Assembly (NCBI RefSeq): GCF_947500705.1
Contig: NZ_CANMSY010000006.1
Coordinates: 124,001 to 188,000, forward strand
Reading direction: 5' to 3'
Origin: an uncultured Brachybacterium sp.
GTDB taxonomy: Bacteria > Actinomycetota > Actinomycetes > Actinomycetales > Dermabacteraceae
DNA length: 64,000 nucleotides
Part shown: piece after piece, positions 9,560 to 19,621 of the stretch
Numbering within the stretch: position 1 is the first letter of the stretch
Layout: every line of letters starts with the position of its first letter
The notes under the pieces: model-generated
What the model was told of the DNA's origin: nothing
Seen by the model: only the letters and a program-made list of their open reading frames with translations
The model's database searches: none
Translations under genes and position numbers: made by a program

Positions 9560-11020
9560 TCAGCCGTCGCCCTTGCGGAGACGCCCCAGCTCCAGGGTGT
9601 CCATGTCCTCCAGCTCGCGGTCCTTCGTCTCCGGCACCCAGAGGAACACGAAGACCAGGCTCAGCAGCGCGAAGGCCGCATAGATGCCGTAGGCGAAGGT
9701 CAGTCCGATGTTCGACAGGGCCGGGAAGGACGCCGAGACGGCCCAGTTCGCGCCCCACTGCGCCGCCGCCGCGACCGCGAGCGCGGAGGCACGGATCTTG
9801 TTGGGGAAGATCTCTCCCAGCAGCACCCACACCAGCGGACCCCAGGTGGTACCGAAGAACATCACGAAGGCGTTCGCGGAGATCAGGGCGACGGTGGACC
9901 ACGGATCCGGCAGGGTGATGGTCTCGGTGCCGGCGGCAACCTCCCCGAAGGAGAAGGCGAGGGCCATCAGTCCCAGCGACACGGCCATCCCGGCCGAGCC
10001 CACCAGCAGCATCAGGCGCCTGCCCACCCTGTCCACCAGCAGGATCGCGATGATCGTCGCGACGATGTTCATCACCGAGGTGATGGTGCTGGTCAGCAGC
10101 GCCTGGGACTCATCGAAGCCGACGGACTGCCACAGCGTGGTCGAGTAGTAGAAGATGACGTTGATGCCCACCAGCTGCTGGAACAGCGACAGCAGGATGC
10201 CCAGCCAGACGATCGGCTTCAGCCCGAACCGACCGCCGAGGAGATCCCGCAGGCTCTCCTTTCTCTCCCGCTCGAGCGTCTTGCGGATCTGCTCGATCTT
10301 GAGGTTCACGTCGAGCTCGCCGGTGAAGTCGTAGAGCACCTTCGAGGCGCGGTCCAGCTCGCCCTTGCCGATCAGGTAGCGCGGGGACTCCGGCAGGAAC
10401 AGCGCCATGATCCCGTAGATCGCGGCCGGCAGCGCCTCGATCATGAACATCCACCGCCAGGCGGCGACCCCGAACCAGAACGACTCCGCCGCGCCACCGG
10501 CGGTGTTCGCGATGAGGGCGTTGGACAGCAGGGCGACGAAGATGCCGAGCACGATCGCGAGCTGCTGCAGCGAGCCGAGCCGACCACGGAACCTCGCGGG
10601 GGCGACCTCCGCGATGTAGGCCGGTGCGATGACGCTCGCGGCACCGACGCCGAGACCGCCGACCACGCGCCAGATGATCAGGTCCCAGACGCCGAAGGCC
10701 AGCCCGGAGCCGATCGCGGAGATGAAGAACAGGGTCGCCGCGATCACCATCACCGGGATGCGGCCGTAGCGGTTCGAGAGGGTGCCGGCGAACCAGGCGC
10801 CGACGGCGCAGCCGAGCAGGGCGGAGGAGACGGCGAAACCGGTCAGGCCGGCACCGAGCGAGAACTCGTCGGACAGGGCGTTGACGGCGCCGTTGATGAC
10901 CGAGGTGTCGAAGCCGAACAGGAAGCCGCCGACGGCAGCGGCCACGCTGATCACGACGACCTTGGGGTTCAGGCTCTGGGACGGTGCCGGTTCGCCGGCT
11001 CGTGCTGCGGGCGTGGACAT
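9560..11020 (-). CDS. Sugar porter family MFS transporter (sugar/H+ symporter)
   Basis: 486 residues, 12 predicted helices. It shows the sugar-porter signatures: FGFDTSVINGA in helix 1, NRYGRIP after helix 2, GLGVGAASVIAPAYIAEVAP around helix 4, PESPRYLIGKG before the central loop, QQLVGINVIFYYS in helix 7 and DRVGRR in the second half. Similar to GalP/XylE/AraE symporters for hexoses or pentoses; the sugar cannot be read from sequence. Strong AGGGAGG ribosome site precedes ATG 11020. It is convergent with the transketolase gene, which ends 69 bases away. Confidence 0.92.
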   Translation of the reverse strand: MSTPAARAGEPAPSQSLNPKVVVISVAAAVGGFLFGFDTSVINGAVNALSDEFSLGAGLTGFAVSSALLGCAVGAWFAGTLSNRYGRIPVMVIAATLFFISAIGSGLAFGVWDLIIWRVVGGLGVGAASVIAPAYIAEVAPARFRGRLGSLQQLAIVLGIFVALLSNALIANTAGGAAESFWFGVAAWRWMFMIEALPAAIYGIMALFLPESPRYLIGKGELDRASKVLYDFTGELDVNLKIEQIRKTLERERKESLRDLLGGRFGLKPIVWLGILLSLFQQLVGINVIFYYSTTLWQSVGFDESQALLTSTITSVMNIVATIIAILLVDRVGRRLMLLVGSAGMAVSLGLMALAFSFGEVAAGTETITLPDPWSTVALISANAFVMFFGTTWGPLVWVLLGEIFPNKIRASALAVAAAAQWGANWAVSASFPALSNIGLTFAYGIYAAFALLSLVFVFLWVPETKDRELEDMDTLELGRLRKGDG

Positions 11021-11130
11021 GTGCGTCGCCTCCCTTCCGAGGATATGAGGTGGCCCACAGTAGCCCCTCGGGAGGCGGTCCCTTGCGAGTCAGCGGGCGC
11101 GGCGCACCTCGCCGGCGCAGGAGTCCAGGA

Positions 11131-11157
11131 TCCGCAGCATCCCAGGATGCTGCCGGA
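11131..11157 (-). terminator. Hairpin after metG
   Basis: A stem of 12 pairs with one bulged base: TCCGCAGCATCC (11131-11142), loop CA, GGATGCTGCCGGA (11145-11157). It lies about 80 bases after the metG stop and before the sugar porter. No U tract, as is usual in actinobacteria. Confidence 0.5.
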
Positions 11158-11239
11158 CCCGATTCCGCGAGCGGCCGGTCGCCTCCTGGAGCACTCCTGC
11201 CGGCGGGCTGGAGTCCGCAGTTCCGGGACGGGACTCTGC

Positions 11240-13039
11240 TCAGGCCTCGGCAGCGGCCTCGAGGCGCTCGAGCTCCTCCGCGGCCGTGGCCGGGTCGAGC
11301 TTGACGAAGATCGGGGTGGGCTTGACGACCCGCTGGCCGACGCCGACGGGATGGTGCCCCCAGGCGGGCACGTCCGTGTAGTCGCCGGTGATGATCGGGT
11401 AGCCGGGCCCGCCGTCGAGATCCTCGACCTCGTCGATGCGCGGCATCGGTGCGATCTGCCGCGCACCGCCGAGAGCCTTCTCGACCGCATTGGCGGACTG
11501 CGGCAGGAAGGGAGCCAGCATCGTGTTCAGGTCGGTGACGGCCTGGGCGAGCACATGCAGCACGGTGAGCAGGCGGGGGCGCTGATCCTCCGCCTTCAGC
11601 TTGAAGGGCTCGGTGCGGGAGACGTAGGCATTCGCCTCGCCCACCAGCCGCATGATCTCGGCGATCGCCGCGCGCTGACGGTGTGCCTCGATGAGACCGC
11701 CGACGGTCGTGAAGCCCTCCCGGATCTGGTCCAGCAGCGCCGTGTCGATCTCCTCGAGATCACCCTGGGCCGGGATCTCGCCGACGTTCTTCGCGATCAT
11801 CGCCGCGGTGCGGTTGACCAGGTTGCCCCAGCCGGCCACCAGCTCGTTGTTGGTGCGGGAGACGAAATCGACCCACGTGAAGTCCGCATCCTGATGCTCC
11901 GGGCCCGCCGCGGAGATGAAGTAGCGCAGGGCATCGGGCTGGTAGCGCTCGAGCACATCCCGGACGTAGATGACGATCCCCTTGGAGGAGGAGAACTTCT
12001 TCCCCTCCATCGTGAGGAACTCGCTGGAGACCACCTCGGTGGGCAGCTTCAGCTCGCCGAACTTCCCCGGCGCGCCGCCCTTGTCGCCCTGCCCGTTCTG
12101 GGCGAGCATCTCGGCCGGCCAGATCTGGGAATGGAAGACGATGTTGTCCTTGCCCATGAAGTAGTAGGCGAGGGTCTCGGGGTCGTTCCACCACTTCCGC
12201 CAGGCCTCGGGATCGCCCGAGCGTCGCGCCCACTCGATCGAGGCGGAGAGATAGCCGATCACGGCGTCGAACCAGACGTACAGGCGCTTGTTCGGCTGGT
12301 CCTCCCAGCCGGGCACGGGGATGCCCCAATCGATGTCGCGGGTCATCGCCCGCGGTCGGATGTCCTCGAGGATGTTCTGGCTGAAGCGGATGACGTTCGG
12401 GCGCCAGAGTCCGGTGGCCTCGCGCTCGTCGAGCCAGCGGCCCAGCTCCCCGGCCAGGGCCGGCAGGTCGAGGAACCAGTGAGAGGTCTCGATGAACTGC
12501 GGGGTCTCGCCGTTGATGCGCGAGACGGGGTCGATGAGATCCGTGGGGTCCAGCTGATTGCCGCAGCTGTCGCACTGGTCGCCCCGCGCGCCGCCGGCGC
12601 CGCAGATCGGGCAGGTGCCCTCGATGTAGCGGTCCGGCAGGGTGCGGCCGGTGGAGGGGGAGATCGCGCCGGAGGTGACCTGCTCGACCATGTAGCCGTT
12701 GTCCCGCACCGTGACGAACATGTCCTGCACCACCTGGTAGTGGTTGCGGGTGGTGGTGCGCGTGAACAGGTCGTAGGACAGTCCCAGCGCCACCAGGTCC
12801 TTGACGATCAGGCGGTTGTTGCGGTCGGCGAGCTCGCGGGCGCTGATGCCCTCGGAGTCGGCGGCGACCAGGATCGGGGTGCCGTGCTCGTCGGTGCCCG
12901 AGACCATGAGCACGTCGTGGCCGGCCATCCGCATGTAGCGGGAGAAGACATCGGAGGGGACGCCGAAGCCGGCGACATGACCGATATGGCGGGGACCATT
13001 GGCATACGGCCAGGCGACCGCGGACAGGACTGTGCTCAT
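11240..13039 (-). CDS. metG: Methionyl-tRNA synthetase
   Basis: 599 residues, class I synthetase charging tRNA-Met. The N-terminal [14 protein letters not shown] carries the HIGH motif (HIGH exactly). A zinc knuckle [15 protein letters not shown] sits in the connective-peptide region (about residues 146-163). The KMSKS loop is KFSSSK with F at residue 349. The anticodon-binding helical domain follows; no C-terminal EMAP/Trbp111 dimerisation domain is present, so this is the short actinobacterial type. ATG 13039 begins exactly at the conserved [16 protein letters not shown] start; the frame stays open far upstream, but that part is a shadow of the gene on the other strand. Confidence 0.96.
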   Translation of the reverse strand: MSTVLSAVAWPYANGPRHIGHVAGFGVPSDVFSRYMRMAGHDVLMVSGTDEHGTPILVAADSEGISARELADRNNRLIVKDLVALGLSYDLFTRTTTRNHYQVVQDMFVTVRDNGYMVEQVTSGAISPSTGRTLPDRYIEGTCPICGAGGARGDQCDSCGNQLDPTDLIDPVSRINGETPQFIETSHWFLDLPALAGELGRWLDEREATGLWRPNVIRFSQNILEDIRPRAMTRDIDWGIPVPGWEDQPNKRLYVWFDAVIGYLSASIEWARRSGDPEAWRKWWNDPETLAYYFMGKDNIVFHSQIWPAEMLAQNGQGDKGGAPGKFGELKLPTEVVSSEFLTMEGKKFSSSKGIVIYVRDVLERYQPDALRYFISAAGPEHQDADFTWVDFVSRTNNELVAGWGNLVNRTAAMIAKNVGEIPAQGDLEEIDTALLDQIREGFTTVGGLIEAHRQRAAIAEIMRLVGEANAYVSRTEPFKLKAEDQRPRLLTVLHVLAQAVTDLNTMLAPFLPQSANAVEKALGGARQIAPMPRIDEVEDLDGGPGYPIITGDYTDVPAWGHHPVGVGQRVVKPTPIFVKLDPATAAEELERLEAAAEA

Positions 13040-13273
13040 AGCAGTCGATTCTAGGGGAGGCGGGGCGTCCCTCCGACGAGAGTGCGGAGGAGGCCGTGGT
13101 CTGGTCGGCGTCCATCGACGTGGAGCACGGCCTGCCAGCCGCAGCGGGCAGCGCCGCGGACATGCCGTGAGGAGTCGTCGAGAGGCTCGAACAGGGCGGC
13201 CGAGAGCCACGAGGGCAGTCTGCACGTCTGCGCCCCTCGGCTGCGTACGGCGCGCACCGACTGTCCGTCCCGA

Positions 13274-13279
13274 TACCCT
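13274..13279 (+). promoter_or_regulatory. Candidate -10 hexamer (TACCCT) for UDP-glucose pyrophosphorylase
   Basis: TACCCT lies 6 bases before ATG 13286, again leaderless geometry with no Shine-Dalgarno. No convincing -35. Confidence 0.3.
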
Positions 13280-13285
13280 GGGCCC

Positions 13286-14674
13286 ATGAGCAAAGAAGGA
13301 CTCGCCGCCGCGCAGCAGAAGATGGCCGACGAAGGGGTCGCACAGACCGCGATCGACGTCTTCTCCCACTATTACGAGCAGCTCGCACAGGGCGTCACGG
13401 GCACCATCCCGGAGGACACGATCGAGCCGTACCTCGACCCGCCCCTGCTCGAGGACGTGAAGATCGACGTCGGTCACGCCAAGCAGGTCTTCGACCAGCT
13501 GGCGATCATCAACCTCAACGGCGGGCTCGGCACCTCGATGGGCCTGGACCAGGCGAAGTCGCTGCTGCCCGTGCGCGATGGCAAGAGCTTCCTCGACATC
13601 ATCGTCGAGCAGGTCCTCGCCGCGCGCCGCGGCACCGGCTCCCGCCTGCCGCTGATCTTCATGAACTCCTTCCGCACCCGCGAGGACACCCTCGAGGTGC
13701 TCGCGAAGCATCCCGATCTGCCTGTTGGCGATCTGCCCCTGGACTTCCTGCAGAACAAGGAGCCCAAGCTCCGCAAGGACGATCTCACCCCCGTGGACTG
13801 GGAGGCGGACCCCTCGCTCGAGTGGTGCCCGCCCGGCCACGGCGACATCTACACCGCGCTGCAGACCTCCGGCCTGCTCCAGCAGCTGCTGGACGCCGGC
13901 TTCAAATACGCCTCCGTCTCGAACTCCGACAACCTCGGCACCGTGCCGAGCCCCGTGATCGCCTCCTGGTTCGCCTCGACCGGCGCGCCCTACGCCGCCG
14001 AGCTGTGCCGTCGAACCCCCGCCGATCGCAAGGGCGGTCACCTCGCGGTGCGGAAGTCCGACGGCCGGCTGATCCTGCGCGACACCGCGCAGACCCCGGA
14101 GGAGGAGATGGACTACTTCACCGATGAGCATCGCCATCCGTTCTTCCACACCAACAACCTCTGGTTCGACCTCGAGCAGATGGCCGCGGTGCTCGAGGAG
14201 CGCGGCGGCATCATGGGCCTGCCCCTGATCCGCAACGAGAAGACCGTGAACCCGGCGGACAAGACCACCACCCCCGTCTTCCAGATCGAATCCGCGATGG
14301 GCGCGGCCATCGAGGTGTTCGACGGTGCGACCGCGATCGTCGTCGGCCGCGACCGCTTCCTGCCGGTCAAGGCGACCAGCGATCTGCTGCTGGTGCGCTC
14401 GGACGCCTACGCCCTCGACGAACGGGCCGCGCTCGTGCAGCAGGTCGACACGGTGCCGGCGGTGTCGCTGCAGGCTGGCGCCTACAAGCTGATCCAGGAC
14501 TTCGAGCCGCGCTTCCCGCACGGCGTGCCCTCCCTCAAGGAGGCCAGCAGCCTGGACGTGCAGGGCGACTGGACCTTCGGCGCCGACGTCTCCGTGGTCG
14601 GGGACGCCGTGCTCGGCGAAGAGGGCGGCGAGGTCCCCGAAGGGGCCCGCGTCGGCACCGCCACGGCTGGCTGA
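13286..14674 (+). CDS. UTP--glucose-1-phosphate uridylyltransferase (eukaryote-type UDPGP)
   Basis: 462 residues of the UDPGP family (the animal/plant UGP group), not the roughly 300-residue bacterial GalU. The nucleotide-binding loop [10 protein letters not shown] is at residues 77-86, followed by [20 protein letters not shown]. Further matches are [32 protein letters not shown] and [13 protein letters not shown]. It makes UDP-glucose for cell-wall polymers and glycogen or trehalose metabolism. Start ATG 13286 matches the onset of conserved sequence. Divergent from metG across 246 bases. Confidence 0.92.
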   Translation: MSKEGLAAAQQKMADEGVAQTAIDVFSHYYEQLAQGVTGTIPEDTIEPYLDPPLLEDVKIDVGHAKQVFDQLAIINLNGGLGTSMGLDQAKSLLPVRDGKSFLDIIVEQVLAARRGTGSRLPLIFMNSFRTREDTLEVLAKHPDLPVGDLPLDFLQNKEPKLRKDDLTPVDWEADPSLEWCPPGHGDIYTALQTSGLLQQLLDAGFKYASVSNSDNLGTVPSPVIASWFASTGAPYAAELCRRTPADRKGGHLAVRKSDGRLILRDTAQTPEEEMDYFTDEHRHPFFHTNNLWFDLEQMAAVLEERGGIMGLPLIRNEKTVNPADKTTTPVFQIESAMGAAIEVFDGATAIVVGRDRFLPVKATSDLLLVRSDAYALDERAALVQQVDTVPAVSLQAGAYKLIQDFEPRFPHGVPSLKEASSLDVQGDWTFGADVSVVGDAVLGEEGGEVPEGARVGTATAG

Positions 14675-14692
14675 CCCCTCCGGATCCTGCCG

Positions 14693-14749
14693 CGAGATCG
14701 ACGTTCGGAACACATTCGCTCAGCGAAGTTGTACCGAACGTCGATCTCG
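14693..14749. repeat. 57-base palindrome, copy A
   Basis: Perfect 16-base arms CGAGATCGACGTTCGG (14693-14708) and its complement (14734-14749) enclose a 25-base loop that contains a second perfect inverted repeat TTCGCT-C-AGCGAA (14715-14727). It starts 18 bases after the UDP-glucose pyrophosphorylase stop, so it may also work as a terminator. A related copy lies at 15775-15831, on the other side of the nuclease-like gene. Confidence 0.85.
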
Positions 14750-14889
14750 ATGAGCACCGGGTCCTCGGTGAGCGTTGAGCCTCACGATCAGCGGCATCAG
14801 TGCACTCTCCCTGTGGAGGGTCCGTCACGTCCTGCCGCTGACCTGCAGGTTGTGGAGCGTCGCTGGACCGGGGACAGTGGGCACTGGCG

Positions 14890-15729
14890 GTGCGGCCGAT
14901 CACCGAGGTGGACATCGTCGCCGCGTTCTGTCGGCGGGATCGAGGCACCTTCGCAGCGGGTCTCACCGCCGCACGGCTCTGGGGCATCCCGCTGCCTGGA
15001 GTCCTGGCGGATGAGGTGGTCTCCGTCCCGCTCCCCTCGCGACGCGTGAACGGGAGATCTGTGCATCGGCCCGGGGGCCGCACGGTGGACATCCGGATCC
15101 ATCTGGCGTCCTCGGCACCGCCACGGCGGGGGTCCGCGCTGGTGCGGTGGAGTCATCTCGAGACCACCCCGATGTCGCTGGATCATCAGCCGGCAGTGCA
15201 GGTCACGAGGCGGATCCGCACCCTCATCGACCTCTCCGGGGTGCTTCGCCTCGAGGGGCTCGTCGCGATCGGAGATCACCTGGTCCGCCAGCCGCGGCCG
15301 GAGTACGAGGGGCGGTCGGTCCCCTATGCGCGCCTCGAGGAGCTGCTCGAGGCGGCGGTGGCACAGGTGCGTCGCGACAGCGATTCACCCGCCGAGACCA
15401 CGCTGCGACTCGCCCCGGTCAGGGCCGGGCTCCCGGAACCGCTGGCGAATGTGCGCCCGGTCGGTGGAGTCGACAGGCTCGGGGCTCGGATCGATCTCGG
15501 CCAGCCCGATCTGCACTGGGCGACGTGGCGCGTTGCGCTGGAGCACGACGGGCCCACTCATCTCACTCCGCAGCAGCAGGCGAGAGACATCGCCCGGGGC
15601 GAGCGGCGGGCCCGGGCAGGATGGGTCGAGGTGCGCACCACGGCTGAGGACCTCCAGTACGGCTGTCGCAAGGCCGTGGACCGGGTCCGCGACGCCCTTC
15701 TTCGGCAGGGATGGACGGTGTCGGCGTGA
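14890..15729 (+). CDS. DUF559/AbiEi-like protein with PD-(D/E)xK-type C-terminus
   Basis: 279 residues from GTG 14890. The C-terminal third has the layout of small restriction-like (DUF559/Vsr-type) nuclease domains: ETTLRL, then ARIDLGQPDL, then VALEHDGPTH, then DIARGERRARAGWVEVRTTAEDL. The N-terminal part (FAAGLTAARLWGIPLP) resembles AbiEi-type proteins of actinobacteria, but their leading winged-helix domain is missing. No ribosome site is seen, and the frame is open only back to TGA 14839-14841, so the 5' end may be truncated. It stands alone between two 57-base palindromes. Nuclease activity is inferred, not shown. Confidence 0.6.
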   Translation: MRPITEVDIVAAFCRRDRGTFAAGLTAARLWGIPLPGVLADEVVSVPLPSRRVNGRSVHRPGGRTVDIRIHLASSAPPRRGSALVRWSHLETTPMSLDHQPAVQVTRRIRTLIDLSGVLRLEGLVAIGDHLVRQPRPEYEGRSVPYARLEELLEAAVAQVRRDSDSPAETTLRLAPVRAGLPEPLANVRPVGGVDRLGARIDLGQPDLHWATWRVALEHDGPTHLTPQQQARDIARGERRARAGWVEVRTTAEDLQYGCRKAVDRVRDALLRQGWTVSA

Positions 15730-15774
15730 CCACGGCCGTCGTGCAGAATCGCTTCCGGCGCGCTGCCGAAGCAC

Positions 15775-15831
15775 CGAGATCGACGAACGGACCAGGATGC
15801 TTGGCGCAATCTGTACCGAACGTCGATCTCG
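15775..15831. repeat. 57-base palindrome, copy B
   Basis: Arms CGAGATCGACGAACGG (15775-15790) and CCGAACGTCGATCTCG (15816-15831) pair at 14 of 16 positions around a 25-base loop. The right arm, together with the preceding TGTA, is identical to copy A, and the total length is the same. The left arm and loop have diverged. It begins 46 bases after the nuclease-like gene and lies 58 bases before the putA stop. Confidence 0.8.
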
Positions 15832-15888
15832 ACGCGTGCCGGGGCCGGAGGGGGTCGAATCGGCGCGAGCCGCGTGCTGGGGCGGGGC

Positions 15889-18800
15889 TCAGCGCGGGCC
15901 GCGGGCCCAGCCCTGGCCGCCGGTGAGATCCAGCGGGTGGGGCAGCGGGTTGCCGTAGCGGTGATCCGTGGCGCTGATCGCCTGCTCGTGCACGAAGGGG
16001 AGCATCTCGATCCGTCCGCTGGAGACCACCACTCCGGTGAACAGCGCCACCTCGATGCGCTCCGCGATCGCCCGGCGCAGCGCCGCGTCGGGCTCGCCGA
16101 TCAGACGGATTCGGGTCTGGGTGAGGGCGGGGATGCGGCCTGCGAAGGCGACGCTGTCCTCGAGCGTGACCGCGGCACCCGCCGCTTCGGCGATCGAGAC
16201 CAGCTCGTGGTCCGCGACGGAGACTTCCACCTCGGCGCCGACGGTCGCTGCGGCGTGCAGCACCCGCTCGAGCTCCTGCGGGGAGATGCCGGAGGCGGCG
16301 CGGATCATCACCGGGAGCGGCAGGTAGCGCAGCACGTTGATCTCCCCGTGCACCTCCTGCACGTCGCGGGGAGCGAAGGTGCTCGAGAAGTGCTCGCGAT
16401 CGCTGTGCCGTGCCGAGGCGAGCCAGGTCTCCGGGTCGGAGAGCACATCGGGAGCGCCGGCGTCGTCGGCCCAGTCCATGAGGTGGACCAGATAGTTCGG
16501 CCCGCCCGCCTTCGCGGTCTGGCCGATGGCCGAGCGCTTCCAGCCGCCGAAGGGCTGCCGTTCCACGATCGCCCCGGTGATGCCCCGGTTCACGTAGAGG
16601 TTCCCGGCCTCGACGTGCTCCGTCCACCAGGCGACCTCGGCGGGCTCGAGCGAATGGAGCCCGGCGGTGAGCCCGAAGGCGGTGCCGTTCTGGATCCGCA
16701 CCGCCTCCTCGAGGGTCTCGGCGTGGATGACCCCGAGCACCGGCCCGAAGTACTCGGTGAGGTGGAAGGCGGAACCCTCCTCGACCCCGGTGCGCACGCC
16801 TGGGGAGAACAGGGTGCCGGAGTCGTCCAGCTGGCGCGGGCGTGAGAGCCAGGCCTCACCGTCCGCGAGCTCGGTCAGCCCCGAGCGGAGCTTCTCCCCG
16901 GGAGCCTCGACCACGGGGCCCATCTGCGCGGTCGGGTCGGTGGGCCGACCCACATGGAGGCTGAGCACCGCGTCGGCGAGCTGCGCGGTGAAGCGTCGCG
17001 AGAGGGTCACCGAGCCGACCGTGATCACGAGAGAGGCGGCGGAGCACTTCTGCCCGGCGTGGCCGAACGCGCTCGCTGCGACATCTCGGGCCGCCAGGTC
17101 GAGGTCCGCCTGCGGGGTGACGATGATCGAGTTCTTCCCGCTGGTCTCAGCGAGGATCCGCAGCTCGGGTCGCCAGGAGGCGAACAGCGCCGCGGTGTCC
17201 GAGGCACCGGTGAGGATCAGCTGATCGATCCGCGGGTCCGAGATCAGGGCCCGGCCCACCTCGTCCTCCGGTACGTCGACCAGAGTGAAGACGTCCCGGG
17301 GGACACCGGCCTCATGGAGCAGTCGCCCCACGAGTGCGCCGCAGCGACGAGCCTGGGGAGCGGGCTTCATGATCACGCTGCTCCCGGTCACGAGCGCGGC
17401 GAGCGCCCCGCCGGTGGGGATCGCGACCGGGAAGTTCCAGGGCGGAGTGATCAGCGTCAGCGGGCGGGGCGTGCCCTGCAGACCGTCCTGCCGGGCGAGC
17501 TGCTCGGCCTGCTCGGCGTAGTAGAGCGCGAAGTCGATCGCTTCGCTGACCTCAGGATCGCCCTGCTCGAGGGTCTTGCCGGTCTCCGCCGCCATCACCT
17601 CGAGCAGCTCGGCCCGATGCGCGGCGAGGGTGCCCGCCACCCTGCGCAGGATCCCGGCGCGCTTCTCCACGCCGAGCCCGGCCCAGGCGGGCTGTGCCGC
17701 CAGGGCGCGGGAGACGGTCGCCTCGACGGCGTCCACGGTGGTCAGCCGCGCGGTGCGCGCCTCGTCCTGGCCGAGCTCGGAGCCGCGGATGCGATGGGTG
17801 ATCTGCGCGGCCCACTGCTGGTTCGCGGGGGTCGAAAGGTCGGTGTCGGGCGTGTTGCGGAAGGCACCAGGCACCGCCGGCAGACCGGGGGCGCTCAGCT
17901 GCAGCCGGCCCCGGCTGCCTGCGACCTCTGCGATGCGGTCCTGGTCGCGATGGGTGGGCAGGGAGATCTCCCGCAGCGCCCGATCCAGGGCGCCGGTGAA
18001 CCGCTGCCGCTCCCGCTCGAAGAGCTCCTCGGAGGTGTCCAGCTCGAAGGCGGCGGAGAGGAAGTTCTGCGAGGACGCGTTCTCCTCCAGACGGCGCACC
18101 AGGTAGGAGACGGCGACGTCGAAGTGGCGCGGGTGCACGATCGGCACGTACAGCCGCATGGTGCCGGTGGCCTCGCGCACCACGGCCTGCTGCCCGGGCG
18201 CCATCCCGGCGAGCATCTCGAACTCGACGCCGTGGCCGGGACCGGCACCGATGCCGCGCTCGCGCATCAGCAGGTGCGCGAAGGCGACGTCGAAGAGGTT
18301 GTGGCCGGCGATGCCCAGATGGACCGCCGTCAGGCGGCGGGGATGCAGCGCCTCGAGCAGCATCCGCTTGTACTGCGCGTCGGTCTCCTCCTTCGACAGC
18401 AGCGGTGCCTGCGTCCAACCGTGCACCGCGGCCTCGACCTGCTCCATCGCCAGGTTCGCGCCCTTGACCAGGCGCACCTTGATCGGCGCGCCCCCGGCCG
18501 CCACCCGCCGCTCGGCGAAGCGTCGCACGCGGGCCATCGCCGTGGGCGCATCGGGCAGGTAGGCCTGCAGCACGATGCCCGCGTGGAGGTGCTCGAGCTC
18601 GGGCCGGTCCAGGAGCTTCTCGAAGACCTGCAGGGTCAGCTCGAGATCCCGGTACTCCTCCATGTCCATGTTCAGGAAGGTGGGCTGCTCCCGGCGGGCG
18701 GCGTCGAGGTAGAGGGGAAGCAGTGTCTCGACCGTGTGGTCGACCGTCTCGGCGGCGGCCCACAGCGGCAGATGGTCCACCAGCGAGGAGACCTTGATCG

Positions 18801-19377
18801 AGACGTAGTCGACGTCCTCGCGGGCCACCAGCTCGCGCAGCCCCTGCATCCGGCGGGAGGCCTCCTGCGCGCCGAGCACCGCCTCCCCGAGCAGGTTGAT
18901 GTTGAGCTCCGTGCCGTCGGCGGTGAGGCGCGCGATCGAGGCGCCCAGCTGGCGGGGACGGGCATCGAGGATGAGGTGGCCGACCATGCGGCGCATCGCG
19001 GCCTGAGCGGTGGGCACCACGACGCCCGGAGCGAGGGAGGAGGCGGCGCCGCCGAGCCCCAGCACCCGGCGCAGCGGCGCCGGCAGGAAGGCCGGCGGGT
19101 CCTGGGCGAGGCGGCGCAGCTCCACTGCCGCGGCGTGCGGATCCTCAGGGCGGATCACACGGTCGACGAAGGCGAGGGTGAAGTCCAGGCCCTTCGGATC
19201 CCGCAGCAGATCGGAGAGCATCTGCGCAGGTCCTGGCACTGGGCGGAGTGCCGCGGCGTGCACCCAGCTGTGGACCTGCGCGGCGACCTCGTCCACGGTC
19301 AACGAGGTGGTGGGGGAGTCGTCGAGCGGGGACTGCGAGGGGGGCACGGGGGACAACGAAGTCTCCTTCTCGTTCAC
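15889..19377 (-). CDS. putA: Bifunctional proline dehydrogenase / L-glutamate gamma-semialdehyde dehydrogenase
   Basis: 1162 residues. The N-terminal proline dehydrogenase (FAD) region carries DYVSIKVSSLVDHLP, RLVKGANLAMEQ and EFEMLAGMAPGQQ. The aldehyde dehydrogenase region has catalytic Glu744 (LAETSGKNS) and nucleophile Cys778 (GQKCSAAS). An extra C-terminal region of about 150 residues follows, as in longer PutA types. No ribbon-helix-helix DNA-binding domain is present, so it is not a self-regulating PutA. It converts proline to glutamate with channelled pyrroline-5-carboxylate. GTG 19377 is the only reasonable start but has a poor ribosome site. No putP is adjacent. Confidence 0.94.
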   Translation of the reverse strand: MNEKETSLSPVPPSQSPLDDSPTTSLTVDEVAAQVHSWVHAAALRPVPGPAQMLSDLLRDPKGLDFTLAFVDRVIRPEDPHAAAVELRRLAQDPPAFLPAPLRRVLGLGGAASSLAPGVVVPTAQAAMRRMVGHLILDARPRQLGASIARLTADGTELNINLLGEAVLGAQEASRRMQGLRELVAREDVDYVSIKVSSLVDHLPLWAAAETVDHTVETLLPLYLDAARREQPTFLNMDMEEYRDLELTLQVFEKLLDRPELEHLHAGIVLQAYLPDAPTAMARVRRFAERRVAAGGAPIKVRLVKGANLAMEQVEAAVHGWTQAPLLSKEETDAQYKRMLLEALHPRRLTAVHLGIAGHNLFDVAFAHLLMRERGIGAGPGHGVEFEMLAGMAPGQQAVVREATGTMRLYVPIVHPRHFDVAVSYLVRRLEENASSQNFLSAAFELDTSEELFERERQRFTGALDRALREISLPTHRDQDRIAEVAGSRGRLQLSAPGLPAVPGAFRNTPDTDLSTPANQQWAAQITHRIRGSELGQDEARTARLTTVDAVEATVSRALAAQPAWAGLGVEKRAGILRRVAGTLAAHRAELLEVMAAETGKTLEQGDPEVSEAIDFALYYAEQAEQLARQDGLQGTPRPLTLITPPWNFPVAIPTGGALAALVTGSSVIMKPAPQARRCGALVGRLLHEAGVPRDVFTLVDVPEDEVGRALISDPRIDQLILTGASDTAALFASWRPELRILAETSGKNSIIVTPQADLDLAARDVAASAFGHAGQKCSAASLVITVGSVTLSRRFTAQLADAVLSLHVGRPTDPTAQMGPVVEAPGEKLRSGLTELADGEAWLSRPRQLDDSGTLFSPGVRTGVEEGSAFHLTEYFGPVLGVIHAETLEEAVRIQNGTAFGLTAGLHSLEPAEVAWWTEHVEAGNLYVNRGITGAIVERQPFGGWKRSAIGQTAKAGGPNYLVHLMDWADDAGAPDVLSDPETWLASARHSDREHFSSTFAPRDVQEVHGEINVLRYLPLPVMIRAASGISPQELERVLHAAATVGAEVEVSVADHELVSIAEAAGAAVTLEDSVAFAGRIPALTQTRIRLIGEPDAALRRAIAERIEVALFTGVVVSSGRIEMLPFVHEQAISATDHRYGNPLPHPLDLTGGQGWARGPR

Positions 19378-19404
19378 TGATCACGGCGGCGTTGCGGTCC
19401 TCCG

Positions 19405-19410
19405 ATCGTA
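19405..19410 (-). promoter_or_regulatory. Candidate -10 hexamer (TACGAT) for putA
   Basis: TACGAT on the minus strand lies 27 bases before the putA GTG, with GGAGGA in between. No clear -35. Confidence 0.3.
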
Positions 19411-19621
19411 GGTCCTCGCGGTGGCGGCCGGAGAGCCTGCGACGACCCGGACGTGGAGGTTCTGTGACCGAAAGGGAACCGAAGTGGGACGAGCGCGTCA
19501 GGCCTGAGGACAGGCGCGCACACGGAGCCGCTGTGGACCGCTCGGTCGGTGAAGTCCTTTCCCGACGCGCCTCCTGTGGCACGATGCGTGACACAGACAC
19601 CGGACGATGCTGGAGGCAGTG

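Noticed and set aside
11240-14713. 1157-residue open frame on the minus strand running from metG across the UDP-glucose pyrophosphorylase gene
   Set aside because: Only residues encoded from 13039 downwards match MetG. The rest is antisense to a well-matched gene; long open antisense frames are usual at 70 percent GC.
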